From Heliocidaris erythrogramma (lineage: Eukaryota > Echinodermata > Echinoidea > Camarodonta > Echinometridae), in the NCBI GenBank assembly GCA_025617745.1, contig CM046869.1, positions 16,077,168 through 16,141,167 on the forward strand: 64,000 nucleotides of DNA, written 5' to 3'. The notes beneath the pieces were generated by a model. It made no database searches. It was not told the origin of the DNA and saw only the letters and a program-made list of their open reading frames with translations. A program made the position numbers and the translations under genes. Within the stretch, counting starts at the first letter, position 1. Every line of letters starts with the position of its first letter. Of this stretch, positions 19,786-30,486 are shown one piece after another.

Positions 19786-20460
19786 GTATTTTATAAAACA
19801 TCGACTTCTTGGAAACTATAATCAGAAATAACAAGATGCCCCAATATAACACTTGGGGTGTTTTGGAAACATTTGGGAGATAGTAAAGTGCGTTTTCCTC
19901 GCTCGCTTCGATCATTCACAAAACTCTGAAACGAGATAGTTTCAGTCAGCGACAATATTTCCATAGTACATGTTATTATAATATGTCCATGAATATTCAA
20001 TGTCATGACAATTTTCGGGCACGTCACTGCCTTATTACCACCGCACCCAGAAATTAGGGTTACCTTACTTTCTATATTGAAATGAGCAACAAATTAAAGT
20101 GAATTTTTCCTCGCTCGCTTCGCTCGCGCGCAAATCTTAGAAATGCGATAGTTCCAGGCAGCGAGGTCCATGGATATTTCCATAGGATGTTATTGCAATA
20201 TTGCCCTATGCCATGACACTTTATTGAAATTCGCAACAGCAAAGTAAAGTGCACTTTTCCTCGCTCGCTGCGCTCGCTCGCAAACCTTATAAACGAGATG
20301 TTTCATGCAGCGAGGTCCATAAATATTCAATGTTATGACAATTTTCGGCACGTCACTGCCCTATCGCCATGGCGCCCATATATTAGGGTTGATTTTCTAT
20401 AAAAGAACAACAGCAAAGTGCACCCCCCGTTCGCTTCACTTCCTAAAACTTTATTAATAT
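19786..20460. repeat. Diverged tandem repeats with TCGCTCGCTTCG motif
   Basis: Three to four copies of a unit of about 160-200 bases (near 19880, 20090, 20240 and 20410), each with AAAGTG, TTTTCCTCGCTCGC, a GAAACGAGAT-like block and CAGCGAGGTCCAT. The copies are clearly diverged. No coding sequence. Confidence 0.6.
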
Positions 20461-21689
20461 GAATGATTCCTGCATGTGGCAGCTAGATGACCGGAGATTT
20501 ACATTTCACCTATTGGTGACTAATGAAATAAAAATTTTGCCATTAAAAAGTACATTTTTATTTTTCCCTCGCTCGCAGTATTTGGAATCCAACACATTGG
20601 TAGTATATGTTCAGGCTTCACATTTGACCCACCCCCTGTCAAATTCTGACTACGCCCATGCCCATATGCCGACACCCATACTCGGTCGCTTCGCTCCCTC
20701 AGAAAGGTCCACCTTTTCCAATGTTGAACCCCCCCCCCCCCCCGCAAAAATCCTAGTTACGGACCTGCTAAACTAAGTTAAACTAGAGCTAAACTCAAGC
20801 CCGGTCCCAGGAACATTCCAGGTCCAGGAGTCCAGGCAGTTTATCTGGCCTGACAAGCGGAGGGGGCATGTTATAGACTATGGCTGGGCATGGTATGGCC
20901 ATCAATCCGTTTAAAGTCAGAGGTAACTATGGTCTGGATACGACTATCATGGTCTAGTGTCTGAGAGAGAGACCCCTTCCCCAAAAAACAAACAAAAAAC
21001 AACCCAAACCCTCCAAACAAACGAAACAAAACAAAACAGAACAAAACAGAATAACTGGCTGCAAATTTCGAACCTGTCACCGACTTTTAACGTTACTAGA
21101 CCATCAAATTGAATTGTATTAGGTCCAGATCTAGAGCCTAGGCCAACTAATATTGGTCTAGATTCTAAGTTAGGCAACGTCTAGTCTCTATACTCTGAAT
21201 TTAAAATATTTGTATCTTGGCCTATTATCAATTTACATGTCCCTGACTAACATTAGATCTAGAGTCTATGTCGATCTAACTTAGATCTAAGTCAGAGACC
21301 CTTTTTCTTATTTGTAGGTCTAGATATAGTCTAGGCCTAGTGTTTCTTTTTCTTTGTCATTTTTTAGTATAAAAAGAATGATGTGTACAGTGTAGAGTCT
21401 AGAGTTTGACTTCATTTTTTAGTCTAACTGTTAGACTCCTTCATATCTTTTTGTTTTGTTATTTGTGTGTTTCAGGTAGTTTTGTTTCTTTTTGTTTTAA
21501 TCAAAGCATTTTCAGTAGATCTAGCAGTTTAAGTTACAGGCCAATAACAAAAAAAAAAAAAAAAAAAAAAAAGGAGGAAGAAAATAATCATTAGATCAAT
21601 TTTACAAAAGGCAATAAAACTAAAATTTTCAGAGAGATTTTTTTTTCAGTAGGGCTACAAATCTGCAATAGGGATGCCAAAGATCTAGC
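20461..21689. other. Non-coding region rich in AGATCT/CTAG words
   Basis: Holds a C run (20726-20742), and from 20760 to 21540 many TCTAGA, AGATCT and CTAG words. There is an A run at 21550-21572. No frame has recognisable sequence. Confidence 0.35.
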
Positions 21690-21865
21690 AGTGGCAGATT
21701 TAGGGGGGCATCCCCTTTTTGCTTGTCAGAGAATTTGAAGGTAAACTGGATCAAAAATATCTGATAAGCTTTTTTTTCTTCTTTGCTTGTCAGAACGTTT
21801 TGAGATATCCCCCCCCCCCCCTCTTTGACAAAATCCTGATTCCTGGATCCACCCTTGGATCTAGA
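21690..21865. mobile_element. Short MITE-like element, CAGTGGCAGATTTAGGGGG end
   Basis: Begins AGTGGCAGATTTAGGGGGG and ends ATTCCTGGATCCACCCTTG, an imperfect inverted pair like that at 19379-19785. A poly-C run lies inside (21809-21821). About 175 bases long, no coding capacity. Confidence 0.5.
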
Positions 21866-22013
21866 GTTGATGTAGATCTACAATGTATATGTAAACGAAG
21901 AAGCTTGACTGGGGAGGAATTTTTAATTTGTAAACAAATCTTTAGGCATGTTACTCCCAGTGTTAAAGATCGTATGCTCGATCTGTAATGAAAAACACAA
22001 GTCAGAAAAAATT

Positions 22014-22086
22014 GAAACCAGCGGGATTCGAACCTGTCATCTACTGCTTGCCGGGCAGCGACTTAACCACCAGGCTATTCTGGTTC
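22014..22086 (-). repeat. tRNA-like unit, copy 1 (SINE head or pseudo-tRNA)
   Basis: On the minus strand the 73 bases start GAACCAG and end CTGGTTT, giving a near-complete acceptor stem. An A-box-like TAGCCTGGTGGTTAAG and a B box GGTTCGAATCC (RNA polymerase III internal promoter) are present. The anticodon arm CTGC-CCGGCAA-GCAG would carry GGC but has C instead of T before it. The T stem has two mismatches, so a real tRNA gene is unlikely. Confidence 0.55.
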
Positions 22087-22308
22087 ACGGCCAAGTCACG
22101 ATGAAACTAGAATCAAATACCCAATATCCTCTTCTTTCCGACTCATTAATATTCATTTTTAACGGTCCGCCGTAGACAATGGTTAGTAAACGAAGAAGCT
22201 TGACTGGGGAGGAATTTTTAATTTGTAAACAAATCTTTAGGCATGTTACTCCCAGTGTTAAAGATCGTATGCTCGATCTGTAATGAAAAACACAAGTCAG
22301 AAAAAATT

Positions 22309-22381
22309 GGAACCAGCGGGATTCGAACCTGTCATCTACTGCTTGCCGGGCAGCGACTTAACCACCAGGCTATTCTGGTTC
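22309..22381 (-). repeat. tRNA-like unit, copy 2
   Basis: Same as the unit at 22014-22086, about 295 bases away, with a perfect 7-base acceptor stem (GAACCAG with CTGGTTC). The flanks are duplicated too (21893-22140 and 22188-22435), so the whole unit including AAACGAAGAAGCTTGAC was copied. Followed by an inverted partial copy. Confidence 0.55.
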
Positions 22382-22431
22382 ACGGCCAAGTCACGATGAA
22401 ACTAGAATCAAATACCCAAGATCCTCTTCTG

Positions 22432-22530
22432 GTTCCAATTTTTTCTGACTTGTGTTTTTCATTACAGATCGAGCATACGATCTTTAACACTGGGAGTAAC
22501 ATGCCTAAAGATTTGTTTACAAATTAATGT
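22432..22530. repeat. Inverted partial copy of the tRNA-like repeat
   Basis: The stretch is the reverse complement of 22213-22315 (from TTAATTTGTAAACAAATC to AATTGGAACC). With the direct copy it makes a long fold-back of about 100 bases per arm. Confidence 0.75.
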
Positions 22531-23060
22531 ATATGTATTATGTACATTCTCTTGCTGTTCATAAACCTGTAAATCTACATTGAGAAAAAGGGACGAATCC
22601 CATGTTTGAGTGGGAGTATAGCAAGTTATGAATCAAATTATATATCACTAGTGTCTTTATTATGATTTATCTTTTGCCATATCACTAAATAAAATTGTTC
22701 AAGTTGAATAATTACATAAACTTACATCACAAGACCACCCATTCTGAAACTACCATTCCATGAAGAAACATTAAAGAACTTTACATATTTATGAACCCGT
22801 TTATTTGTAGTCTTATTTTTTGTTATTTTCTTCCTCTATTTTTTGCAGCATAAAAGAATGGGCCATGATGAAATTCTGGAAACCCAGGCAAATCGCTGTA
22901 CAAAGATGAGGATATTAAAGGCGAGACACATTTGCTGAAAGATTGCCAGCAAGCTTGAAAGATCTGGTAATTATTTTCTTTCATTCAACTCTAAAATGAA
23001 GTTAAAGATTCGTTTGGATCGAGATCCCAAGTATTTTAGAGGGGGAGGTTGGTGTCAGAG
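22531..23060. other. AT-rich region with one candidate exon
   Basis: The stretch 22849-22966 is preceded by a long pyrimidine tract and TTTTTTGCAG and followed by GTAATT, as an internal exon would be. It is open for about 30 codons in one frame and has no recognised domain. It could pair with the donor at 18047. Weak evidence only. Confidence 0.25.
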
Positions 23061-23066
23061 CTAATT

Positions 23067-23910
23067 GTATTTGCTTACTACATCATACATTCTTGGGTGA
23101 TGAATTTAATTTGCACTCTGATGGAGCTTGAACTTTATTTACATACCTTACAATACCATAATTAAATAAAGATATTTAGTTTATTTGGTTTCATATTTGC
23201 ATGATTTTTTTAATGTACTATTTTAAGGAAAATCCCATTAAAGATTTGAATTACAGTATTAAATCCCATTTTTTTAGTCTTTTAAATATTGGTGTTGGTG
23301 GACAATTGTATTTGCTTACTACATCATACATTCTTGGGTGATGAATTTAATTTGCACTCTGATGGAGCTTGAACTTTATTTACATACCTTACAATACCAT
23401 AATTAAATAAAGATATTTAGTTTATTTGGTTTCATATTTGCATGATTTTTTTAATGTACTATTTTAAGGAAAATCCCATTAAAGATTTGAATTACAGTAT
23501 TAAATCCCATTTTTTTAGTCTTTTAAATATTGGTGTTGGTGGACAATTGTATTTGCTTACTACATCATACATTCTTGGGTGATGAATTTAATTTGCACTC
23601 TGATGGAGCTTGAACTTTATTTACATACCTTACAATACCATAATTAAATAAAGATATTTAGTTTATTTGGTTTCATATTTGCATGATTTTTTTTAATGTA
23701 CTATTTTAAGGAAAATCCCATTAAAGATTTGAATTACAGTATTAAATCCCTTTTTTTAGTCTTTTAAATATTGGTGTTGGTGGACAATAAAACAGACATT
23801 AAGGAAAATCCAAGTTTGGTCTATTTGTTAAAGGTGCTTGTAGTAACTTATCCCATTAAAGATTTGAATTACAGTATTAAATCCCTTTTTTTTTAGTCTT
23901 TTAAATATTG
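23067..23910. repeat. 241-bp tandem repeat, three copies plus a partial
   Basis: The unit begins GTATTTGCTTACTACATC at 23067, 23308 and 23549 (period 241). The three units are nearly identical, and the third runs to about 23790. A partial copy of the unit end (AAAGATTTGAATTACAGTATT) follows at 23850-23910. The units are AT-rich and non-coding. The near identity suggests a recent duplication or homogenisation. Confidence 0.92.
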
Positions 23911-23994
23911 GTTTTTGTATTGTTTGTATTGTCCAGTTACAGTTTTTTGAGCTCTCAAACAGAATACAATAGGCACTGAACTTGTTACAAATTT

Positions 23995-24062
23995 TGAAAG
24001 AGAGAGGGGGAGGGGCATGGAGAGAGAGAGAGGGAGTGGGGTAGAGAGAAAGAGGGAGAAGA
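23995..24062 (+). repeat. GA-rich microsatellite
   Basis: Impure (GA)n/(GGGA)n run. The rest up to 24505 is AT-rich with no recognisable coding sequence. Confidence 0.7.
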
Positions 24063-24505
24063 AATGGGGAATTACATTTAAAGTATGTTGTGTTTTTTCA
24101 ACTCTGAAAATGGGTTCTTTTGAGTCATTTTAAGATGTACCGTAATATGGGGTAAAGAACTGCTTTTTGCTTTGTTGACAAAATATCAGCAGATTTTTTT
24201 TTTTATCAACCATGAGTTTGTTTTGAGATAACTTATATAGAAATATAAAACAAAAAATTCCGTTAGTCCACCAAGAAATTCAAGTACTTTCCTAATGTCT
24301 GGAGGTACCCAAAATCCATATAAAATATATAAGCCTGCACAACTATGTTCAATTAAGGAAATATATTTTACTGGTCATTTTGTCTATAAAATATGGTAAA
24401 GAGTGAGTGTATAAGACAAAACTGCCCCCTCCCCTTATGCTAGTAGTGTGTGGTGGGTTTGTGCCGCGGAGAATACCACCATTTTCACACCAAATTTCTG
24501 TTCCA

Positions 24506-24644
24506 AAGCAGTGGCGGATTTAGGGGGAGGTGAACATTCTTGTTTTTGTTGATTTTTTAGTTCCCACCCCTCCCCCCGGAAAACTGTTTGAATTATTCCG
24601 AATAGACAGCAAAGATCATGTAGGCCTATTTCTTCAATTTCTTC
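24506..24644. mobile_element. Fragment of a GGCGGATTTAGGGGG-ended element
   Basis: Starts GTGGCGGATTTAGGGGG like the elements at 19379 and 21690. The other end is not found; the sequence passes into DIRS gag near 24645. Confidence 0.4.
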
Positions 24645-25825
24645 TCGAGGCGCCGAGTGCGAGGGCAGACTGGGACGATATCCCAGTATTCGCCCATGAA
24701 CTACTAAGAGTATGTGGAATCACTATTGTTCCGCCTGTGGGCGGCAATAGGACACCACCTGATGCTCCGAAGAGCGCCCATAATTGCTGGCTCGAGTCTT
24801 CCCATCAGCTGGCAAATGAAACAGCCCGGGTAGCACTCGTTCCCCCATACGTCATCGGCCGGGGGCTAGGGTATGAAAACCCAGACCAACATGGGCGGTG
24901 CCCGTGAGCTGCCCCGCAGTAGTGGCACGTATCTCCCCTAGCGGTTTAATGCGAGTGTTCGCATCCGTCCGGGAAACTTCCCCCATCTGGTCGGTACGAC
25001 CGGGGGATTGGATTTATGATATCCAAACCACTAGAATTTGACGCCACCCACCCCGAAGCCGCGTGCTCCGAGGCTGGCAAACTCTGCGGGGTAACACCAC
25101 TGGGCAACTTACCTGTGCACAGCCCTCCTCCCTCCCCCACGTACGAAAGTACTAATGAGAGTTCTGGAAGGCCGAGTCGTCTTACTAGACGACTCTTCGG
25201 AAGAAGCGGGTCTCCGTGACCCCCGTGACCTTACTGCTTCTTCCGAACTGATATTGCTGCAATAAAACAGACAATAAAAGTATACAATTTTTTTCATGAA
25301 ATACTTTTAATAGAAAGCAGGCAATATTAAAACTAAAAAACTTGGGGATACGTAAAAAATTCTACAAATAAACACCGTATTTCAAACACCGAAACTATAA
25401 CAGAATCGGGGCAACGGAATCATCAGCAAGACACACAGAAAAAAGGAAAACAACTGCCTGAAAAGGAACATAAAATATCCCTTGCAATAGGCAAAAAGTG
25501 ACATAAAACACAAGAGTACTAAAATCTAGAACGAAAATAAGTACAGAAAAGTGCTTTTAAAGGTCGTACAAGCGCACTGAAAAGATACAAATTGACCTCA
25601 ATTCAGGAGCGCCGTATAACTCGACGACCTAACTCGAACGGGAGCGAGCAAGAAAGAGGAAGATAGCCGTTGTGTATTCATGCGGGTGAGGAACGAAGGG
25701 GATAACAATGGGTTACGGGGGGTACTCACAATACTGTGACTTCTTTGTGTTAAAAGTTCTCGATTGGGTAGCGTAGTCAGGAGACTAGCATAATAGGTAG
25801 GTATATATGATTTATTGCAGTAAAT
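24645..25825 (-). mobile_element. DIRS family B, copy 2, 5' half only
   Basis: Matches 37270-38537 and 45950-47236: the gag N-terminus, the leader and the right terminal repeat ending ATTGCAGTAAAT at 25825. No RT or recombinase part is present, so the copy is truncated. It is more diverged from copies 3 and 4 than these are from each other, so it looks older. Confidence 0.85.
24690..25260 (-). pseudogene. DIRS family B gag N-terminus, decayed
   Basis: The conserved PASSEESSSKTTRPSRT block is readable at about 25150-25210. The start codon seen in copies 3 and 4 (MNSEEEAA) is changed (ATC instead of ATG at the matching place), and the frame is broken downstream. Confidence 0.6.
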
Positions 25826-26526
25826 TATATATGTCATTTTCAAACAATTTCCAATATTTTGATGGTGCGTTCCTTAGTAATGGGGCTGGTGCTCACACCC
25901 ACCATTTCCTATCTTATTACCATGGTAACAGCCCGAGTGGTCCCCCGACATCCAACTTTGTGGCAGTCAGGGAGGATATGATATCCCCGGCCCCCCACTC
26001 AGTATTATTTAGGGTACGCGTATGCTCGTTCCCTCTCTTTGAAAGCACCCCCTATCTCAGGGCTGCCAAAATTTCTGAACCCCCCTCTCGCGGGCTTTGC
26101 GCCAGTTTTTCTACTTTTCAAAATGAAATAATCCTGGCTGAATGAGCTATCAAAACTAGCAGGAATTTCAGGGATTTGATCCTGGGATTTGATCAATTTT
26201 TCAAGATATTTCATAACCCTCTTTTTTAATTTCTCAGGTGTCGAAGAGAGAGAGAGAGAAAGAAAAACACCCCCTTTTCTGACAATTCACGGGCCGAATT
26301 GTGTCGCCCCAAAAATACCCCTTTATCGGAGATTTCGGGAACACGCATGCGGTCCCTTCGACCTCCGAGTGGGGGGGGGGGGGGGGGGCGTGATGATATC
26401 CAGGGTCCTAGCTAACGTACAGGGGGGAAAAACATCATTTCAGGTTGTGGAGACCCTTACTTTATAAAGTGCATTGAATAGTTAGATTTTTTCACCAATA
26501 TTTATTAATGGGAGTCAAAAGGGGCC
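25826..26526. other. Non-coding region, no gene seen
   Basis: Contains a GA microsatellite (26246-26262) and a G run (26371-26388). No recognised protein in any frame. Confidence 0.4.
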
Positions 26527-26527
26527 T

Positions 26528-26562
26528 GAGCTTTCGATCCTAGCAGAATCTTCGTCAGAGGC
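26528..26562 (-). ncRNA. Hammerhead-ribozyme-like motif, possibly from a Penelope-like element
   Basis: On the minus strand CTGACGA is followed by a 5-bp stem (GATTC with GGATC, loop TGCTA) and then GAAA. This matches the hammerhead core CUGANGA, stem II, GAAA. GGCCT before and AGGCC after can also pair. Such motifs are known in the terminal repeats of Penelope-like retroelements. I see no Penelope reverse transcriptase here, and I cannot confirm the cleavage site. Confidence 0.35.
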
Positions 26563-27189
26563 CAAAAGACAAACATAAAAAGCAAGACAAGCATATATAT
26601 AGACTACAGACACAAAACAGATTACATGTTACAGGAACTGTAAGGGCGGAGCTGTGGACACAAAACAATGGGAACATAAGGGGAGTGTGGGGAGTCAAAA
26701 AACCACGAGTCAAGTGGGTGTGGAGGGGGATTAAAACAAATACAAAGGCGTGGAGATCCAAGGAAAGGGTGGGTAACCTGTGAAAGCAAAGGATAAGTGG
26801 GGAGGCAACATCAAACAGGATAAGGAACAATGCAAAGACAGAGAAAGGAATAAGTACTGTATAAGTCCAGGGCAGTGGAGTGGTAGGGCAGAAAATAAAG
26901 AGGGAGTCTCTATTGGTTAATCTGTATCATGGTTGGAAATATTTTACAGCCTTTAGGTCATTTGTCTCTTTTACAAATTTATACTTTTGTCCAATATTAA
27001 TGCTATACAAAGCTTTCAGGTATAGTGAAGTAAAAGAATATAATTATGTAGATATATATTTTGTTTTTTATAATGTGCTTTACATTTGCTTTACATGTTA
27101 GGCAATGTATTTCTTTGATTTCACATTTGTTTTCATTGGGTAAGGGGAATTATGTTTGACATTTGCATTTGAGTCCAGATCATAAGGGT
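26563..27189. other. Non-coding region, no gene seen
   Basis: Sequence rich in ACAAA words up to about 26870, then AT-rich. It may be the rest of the retroelement that carries the hammerhead-like motif. Confidence 0.35.
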
Positions 27190-27773
27190 TCAGCCATCTA
27201 TTTGCTGGCGGTCAAGACATCTGGGGATGTAAGTCTGGGTGTGTCTGTACCAGCGCATACACTTGTCTTGGGTGATGGCGTCGATGTTCCGCCTTGCCAC
27301 TTGCTGCACAAGACGTGTTCGCCATTCCTGCATCGGCACGCCCGCTTCTTCTGCAGCTGCCCTGTCCCCTACCCGCTGCTGCCACTCAGCACGAGCCAAG
27401 TCTCGTTTGACGGCCGCCTTAAAGGCGGAGTGTGCCATCTCGGTGCAGTTGAGAAACGGCGAGTACGGGGCAGGAGTTTCAAGCTGATCCGGGGGGCAAC
27501 GTCAGCTGGGAGCTGGGCACGAACGTGTGGCCAGGCATTGTCGTAAATCAAGAAGATGGCCTCGTCTGCCGGGAACATGTTGGCGCACTCTCGTCGTCGT
27601 CTCGCTGGACACGGTGTGGTGGACGAGGCCCACCTCTCCAGATACTTTCCACGCTGAAGGTTGACGACGCGACGAACAGGGGTGCCCCTGGCAGCTCTCC
27701 CAAAAGACCTCCTGGTCCAAATGTTATAGTCGCACTCATCGATGTACACACAATGACTGACGACTGATTCCAA
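27190..27773 (-). pseudogene. DDE transposase relic, IS630/Tc1-mariner-like
   Basis: Minus-strand frames hold the three parts of a DDE catalytic core: VYIDECDYNIWTRRSFGRA (first D, 27369-27773 frame), then AIFLIYDNAWPHVRAQLP (second D), then, in a shifted frame, a YSPFLNCTEMAHSAFKAAVK segment (E, near 27440). The C-terminal piece runs to 27190. The switch of frame between the second D and the E shows decay, and the N-terminal DNA-binding part is not visible. GC content is higher than in the surroundings. The wording fits the large DDE_3 group; no TIRs were found. Confidence 0.72.
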
Positions 27774-28426
27774 AAAATAAATTATATGGCCTTATTTTCA
27801 ATGGTCATTTGAACATTTGTAAATTGTGAGACCCACCGAATCGTACTGGTTTCACTCACGCCACGAAGTGGCAGCGTCCCGGGGCTAGTCGGGACCCGTA
27901 CTCAAATAAACCATGTCCCTATATCAGCGCAAACTACGGGCCAAGATTGAGAAGTACACTCACCCGACATTCCGGGAGTAGGCACCACCGACGGCCCAGG
28001 CTCCTCTGCAGGTGTTGGCTGGAGAAGAGATGCAGCCTCGTGCAGCTACTCCGCTCCGATTCCTAAGACTGCGTGAAGGCGCCTCTGACTTAGCCACCGA
28101 CGGACCAGGACGTGGAGTTGAACCCTGGTCGCTCACTGCGTTTGGGCGCCCAGCCCACGTTGAGTGTGACTTCGTCTTCTGTTTTGCCTTCGGCATAGTC
28201 AACCAGCACTAGCTTTACACTATAGCTAATTATCGTAAGACAACATCCATGCTAAATGAAGAAGATCAAGTGTAACTTCCAAAGACGAAATCAATTAGAA
28301 CGTCCAACGTTAACAAAAATTGCGAGCTCTTAACGTCCAAAGTTAATAAAATTGCGAGCTCTTAATGCGATATGCCTACTCCATCAAATCAGCAGGCAGA
28401 ATGAGTATTTACACCTCAACCGTGGG
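27774..28426. other. Region without a recognised gene
   Basis: GC-rich part 27840-28200 with small open frames (27960-28202) that match nothing I know. A 35-base block (TTGCGAGCTCTTAA plus GTCCAA and GTTAA) is tandemly repeated at 28296-28366. Confidence 0.35.
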
Positions 28427-29271
28427 AACTTGAAGGAGAATTACGCTCAAAAATAAAGACGATAGTGTTCAAAGGTGTTATTTATTCCTACTTGTTAGAC
28501 TATATGGCTTCGCGTCAAAATATACGAGGTCGAATCAAATTTTTCTGAGCAAAATTTACCATCTGCTAGCAATATGTATCGTCTGCTAGCAGCACATGGG
28601 GGCTGCCATTTTGTTTATGTGTACAAGAAGATTTTCTTAATCCAAACGCTCAATTGCCTTTTTTCAAAATAAAAATCCCATTTGAGATTAAAAATATAGA
28701 ATAGATATGTCAATTTATTTTTAAACTGAAGATTTCCTTATATATTTCTATTGAAAATCGATATTCGCTTAATAGAAATCTATTTTCTCGATACTGGACG
28801 TATGGGACGGAGCAAATTAATTCAAATTTTATGGATGCTTCTTCCCTGAGCATCTATAGCGGCAAACTATGCATTGGCAAACCCAAGAAAAAAGATTTTT
28901 GTTAAGCAAAACCAGACAATTTAAAAGTATCATTATAAAGATTTAATTTTTATAATACATGTAAACACCCACTTTATATTTTCCGTCACATATGAGATTT
29001 TAGGTAATGAAGAAAATCAATTCAGGATTTGGATTCAAAATATCTTCCTGACTGGAACATTTCTCAATGGTTCATGTACAACTCCAAATCAGCAAGAAAA
29101 TGGCAGCCCCATGTAAATGAGTAGGAGACGATACCGGGTGTTGGAATATCTTTATTTATACCCTTTTCTGATATCTTATTAGAAAATGATTTAGGCCAAT
29201 AAGTAGGAATATATTACACCTTCCAATATAAGTAAATTTGTAATCAGGGCTTAATTCTCCTTTAAGTTCTC
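28427..29271. mobile_element. Non-autonomous element with long terminal inverted repeats
   Basis: The left end starts GAACTTGAAGGAGAATTA and the right end is TAATTCTCCTTTAAGTTC in inverted order. Inverted matches continue inward (AAAGGTGTTATTTATTCCTAC with GTAGGAATATATTACACCTT; ATGGGGGCTGCCATTTT with AAAATGGCAGCCCCAT), giving arms of about 200 bases. A third partial copy lies at 63840-64000. No coding sequence and no clear target duplication. Confidence 0.65.
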
Positions 29272-30478
29272 TTCGCTAGTTTCTATTGCTAAATATAGGC
29301 TGCAAATAAATATACGCGCTCTTTCATCATAGCGCTATAACATGAAAAGGACCGCGCGGCGCCGCAAAGGGGTAGCGGCGAGCTATTAATGTAATTTGTA
29401 GCTGCCGCCCCGCGGTTGGATAAAAGAGGGGCGCCGCGCATAACACTTGTCTCCGAGATTGTAAATCATTTATATCGCCTAAAGTATGATAAAATTTATT
29501 ATGATACAATCACACAGTATTTTTCACCCCTCTTCAACTCATATATCATTTTTCAAACTCAATATAAGACTACATTCGGATAGTAACTATGAAAAGGCAT
29601 ATGACTTTTTATGTTAAAATACATTTCTCCCAGTATTCAGATATCATAAACGAAGGAAGAGCTCAACATTTCTTCCTATATATTTTCATCACTTCAAGAT
29701 AATATTGTCTGAATTTATATGTTGATATGTATGCAAAATTGAGGATATTGTACATGAAGGTTGAGTCGAATTTTGTGTTGAATGTTATGTTGTTCAAAGC
29801 TATTTTTGCAATCTTGGTACAGAGAAGAGAGAGAACAAAAAATTAACAATGGGTGTGAAATTCATTGGCAAAACTAAGATTATTACATCCGCTAGATGTT
29901 CTTATTTTCCTTACCCTCTCCATAGAGGAAAATTAAAAGACATCCCCAATTAAAATAAATTTTCACTATTTGATGTGAAATAATTTCTTATTCTCTGTGA
30001 CCAGGAAAGCAGTCAATGTGTCCACATTTTTAATTTTAAACAACAATCTAAACTATTTTATGAAATTATTGATGGTTGTTGGACATAAAGAAAAGAAAAG
30101 ATGTATGGAATAAGTTTTGCTTGTTTTCCGCACAGTTATTATTTAGATGTTCTTACTGCGTACCCCGTCATTTTGTTAAGTATAATTAGTATTCAAATTT
30201 CATTTGTTATGCGCTTTCGACAAAGATGGAACTATTGCTCAACAAGACTCTAACTTTCAAATAGTTTGTTGTCTTGAACTAATATTCATAGTTCTCTGTG
30301 TCAAAGGAACCAGTTTTGCATTTCGTTGAAGAATAGATTACGTATAATTCAATCATTTGCTTTGTGAATACTCTGGTAACCGAACTGAATTTAAACTCTT
30401 ATTCACTCACATTAACATCTGCGGTAGGCCTGTAGTTATACTTAGAATGGGCAGTTTCTTGAAAATTCAATGTCCGTA
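29272..30478. other. AT-rich region, no gene seen
   Basis: A short GC-rich island lies at 29350-29440 (GGACCGCGCGGCGCCGC and GAGGGGCGCCGCGC, partly inverted). Otherwise AT-rich without long frames. Confidence 0.35.
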
Positions 30479-30486
30479 ATTCAGAT

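Noticed and set aside
22014-22381. Two tRNA genes (apparent GGC anticodon)
   Set aside because: T stem mismatches, C in place of the universal T before the anticodon, unusual D loop and duplication with flanks favour a tRNA-derived repeat.
27163-27546. Plus-strand frame of 127 residues
   Set aside because: It is the antisense of the DDE transposase relic.
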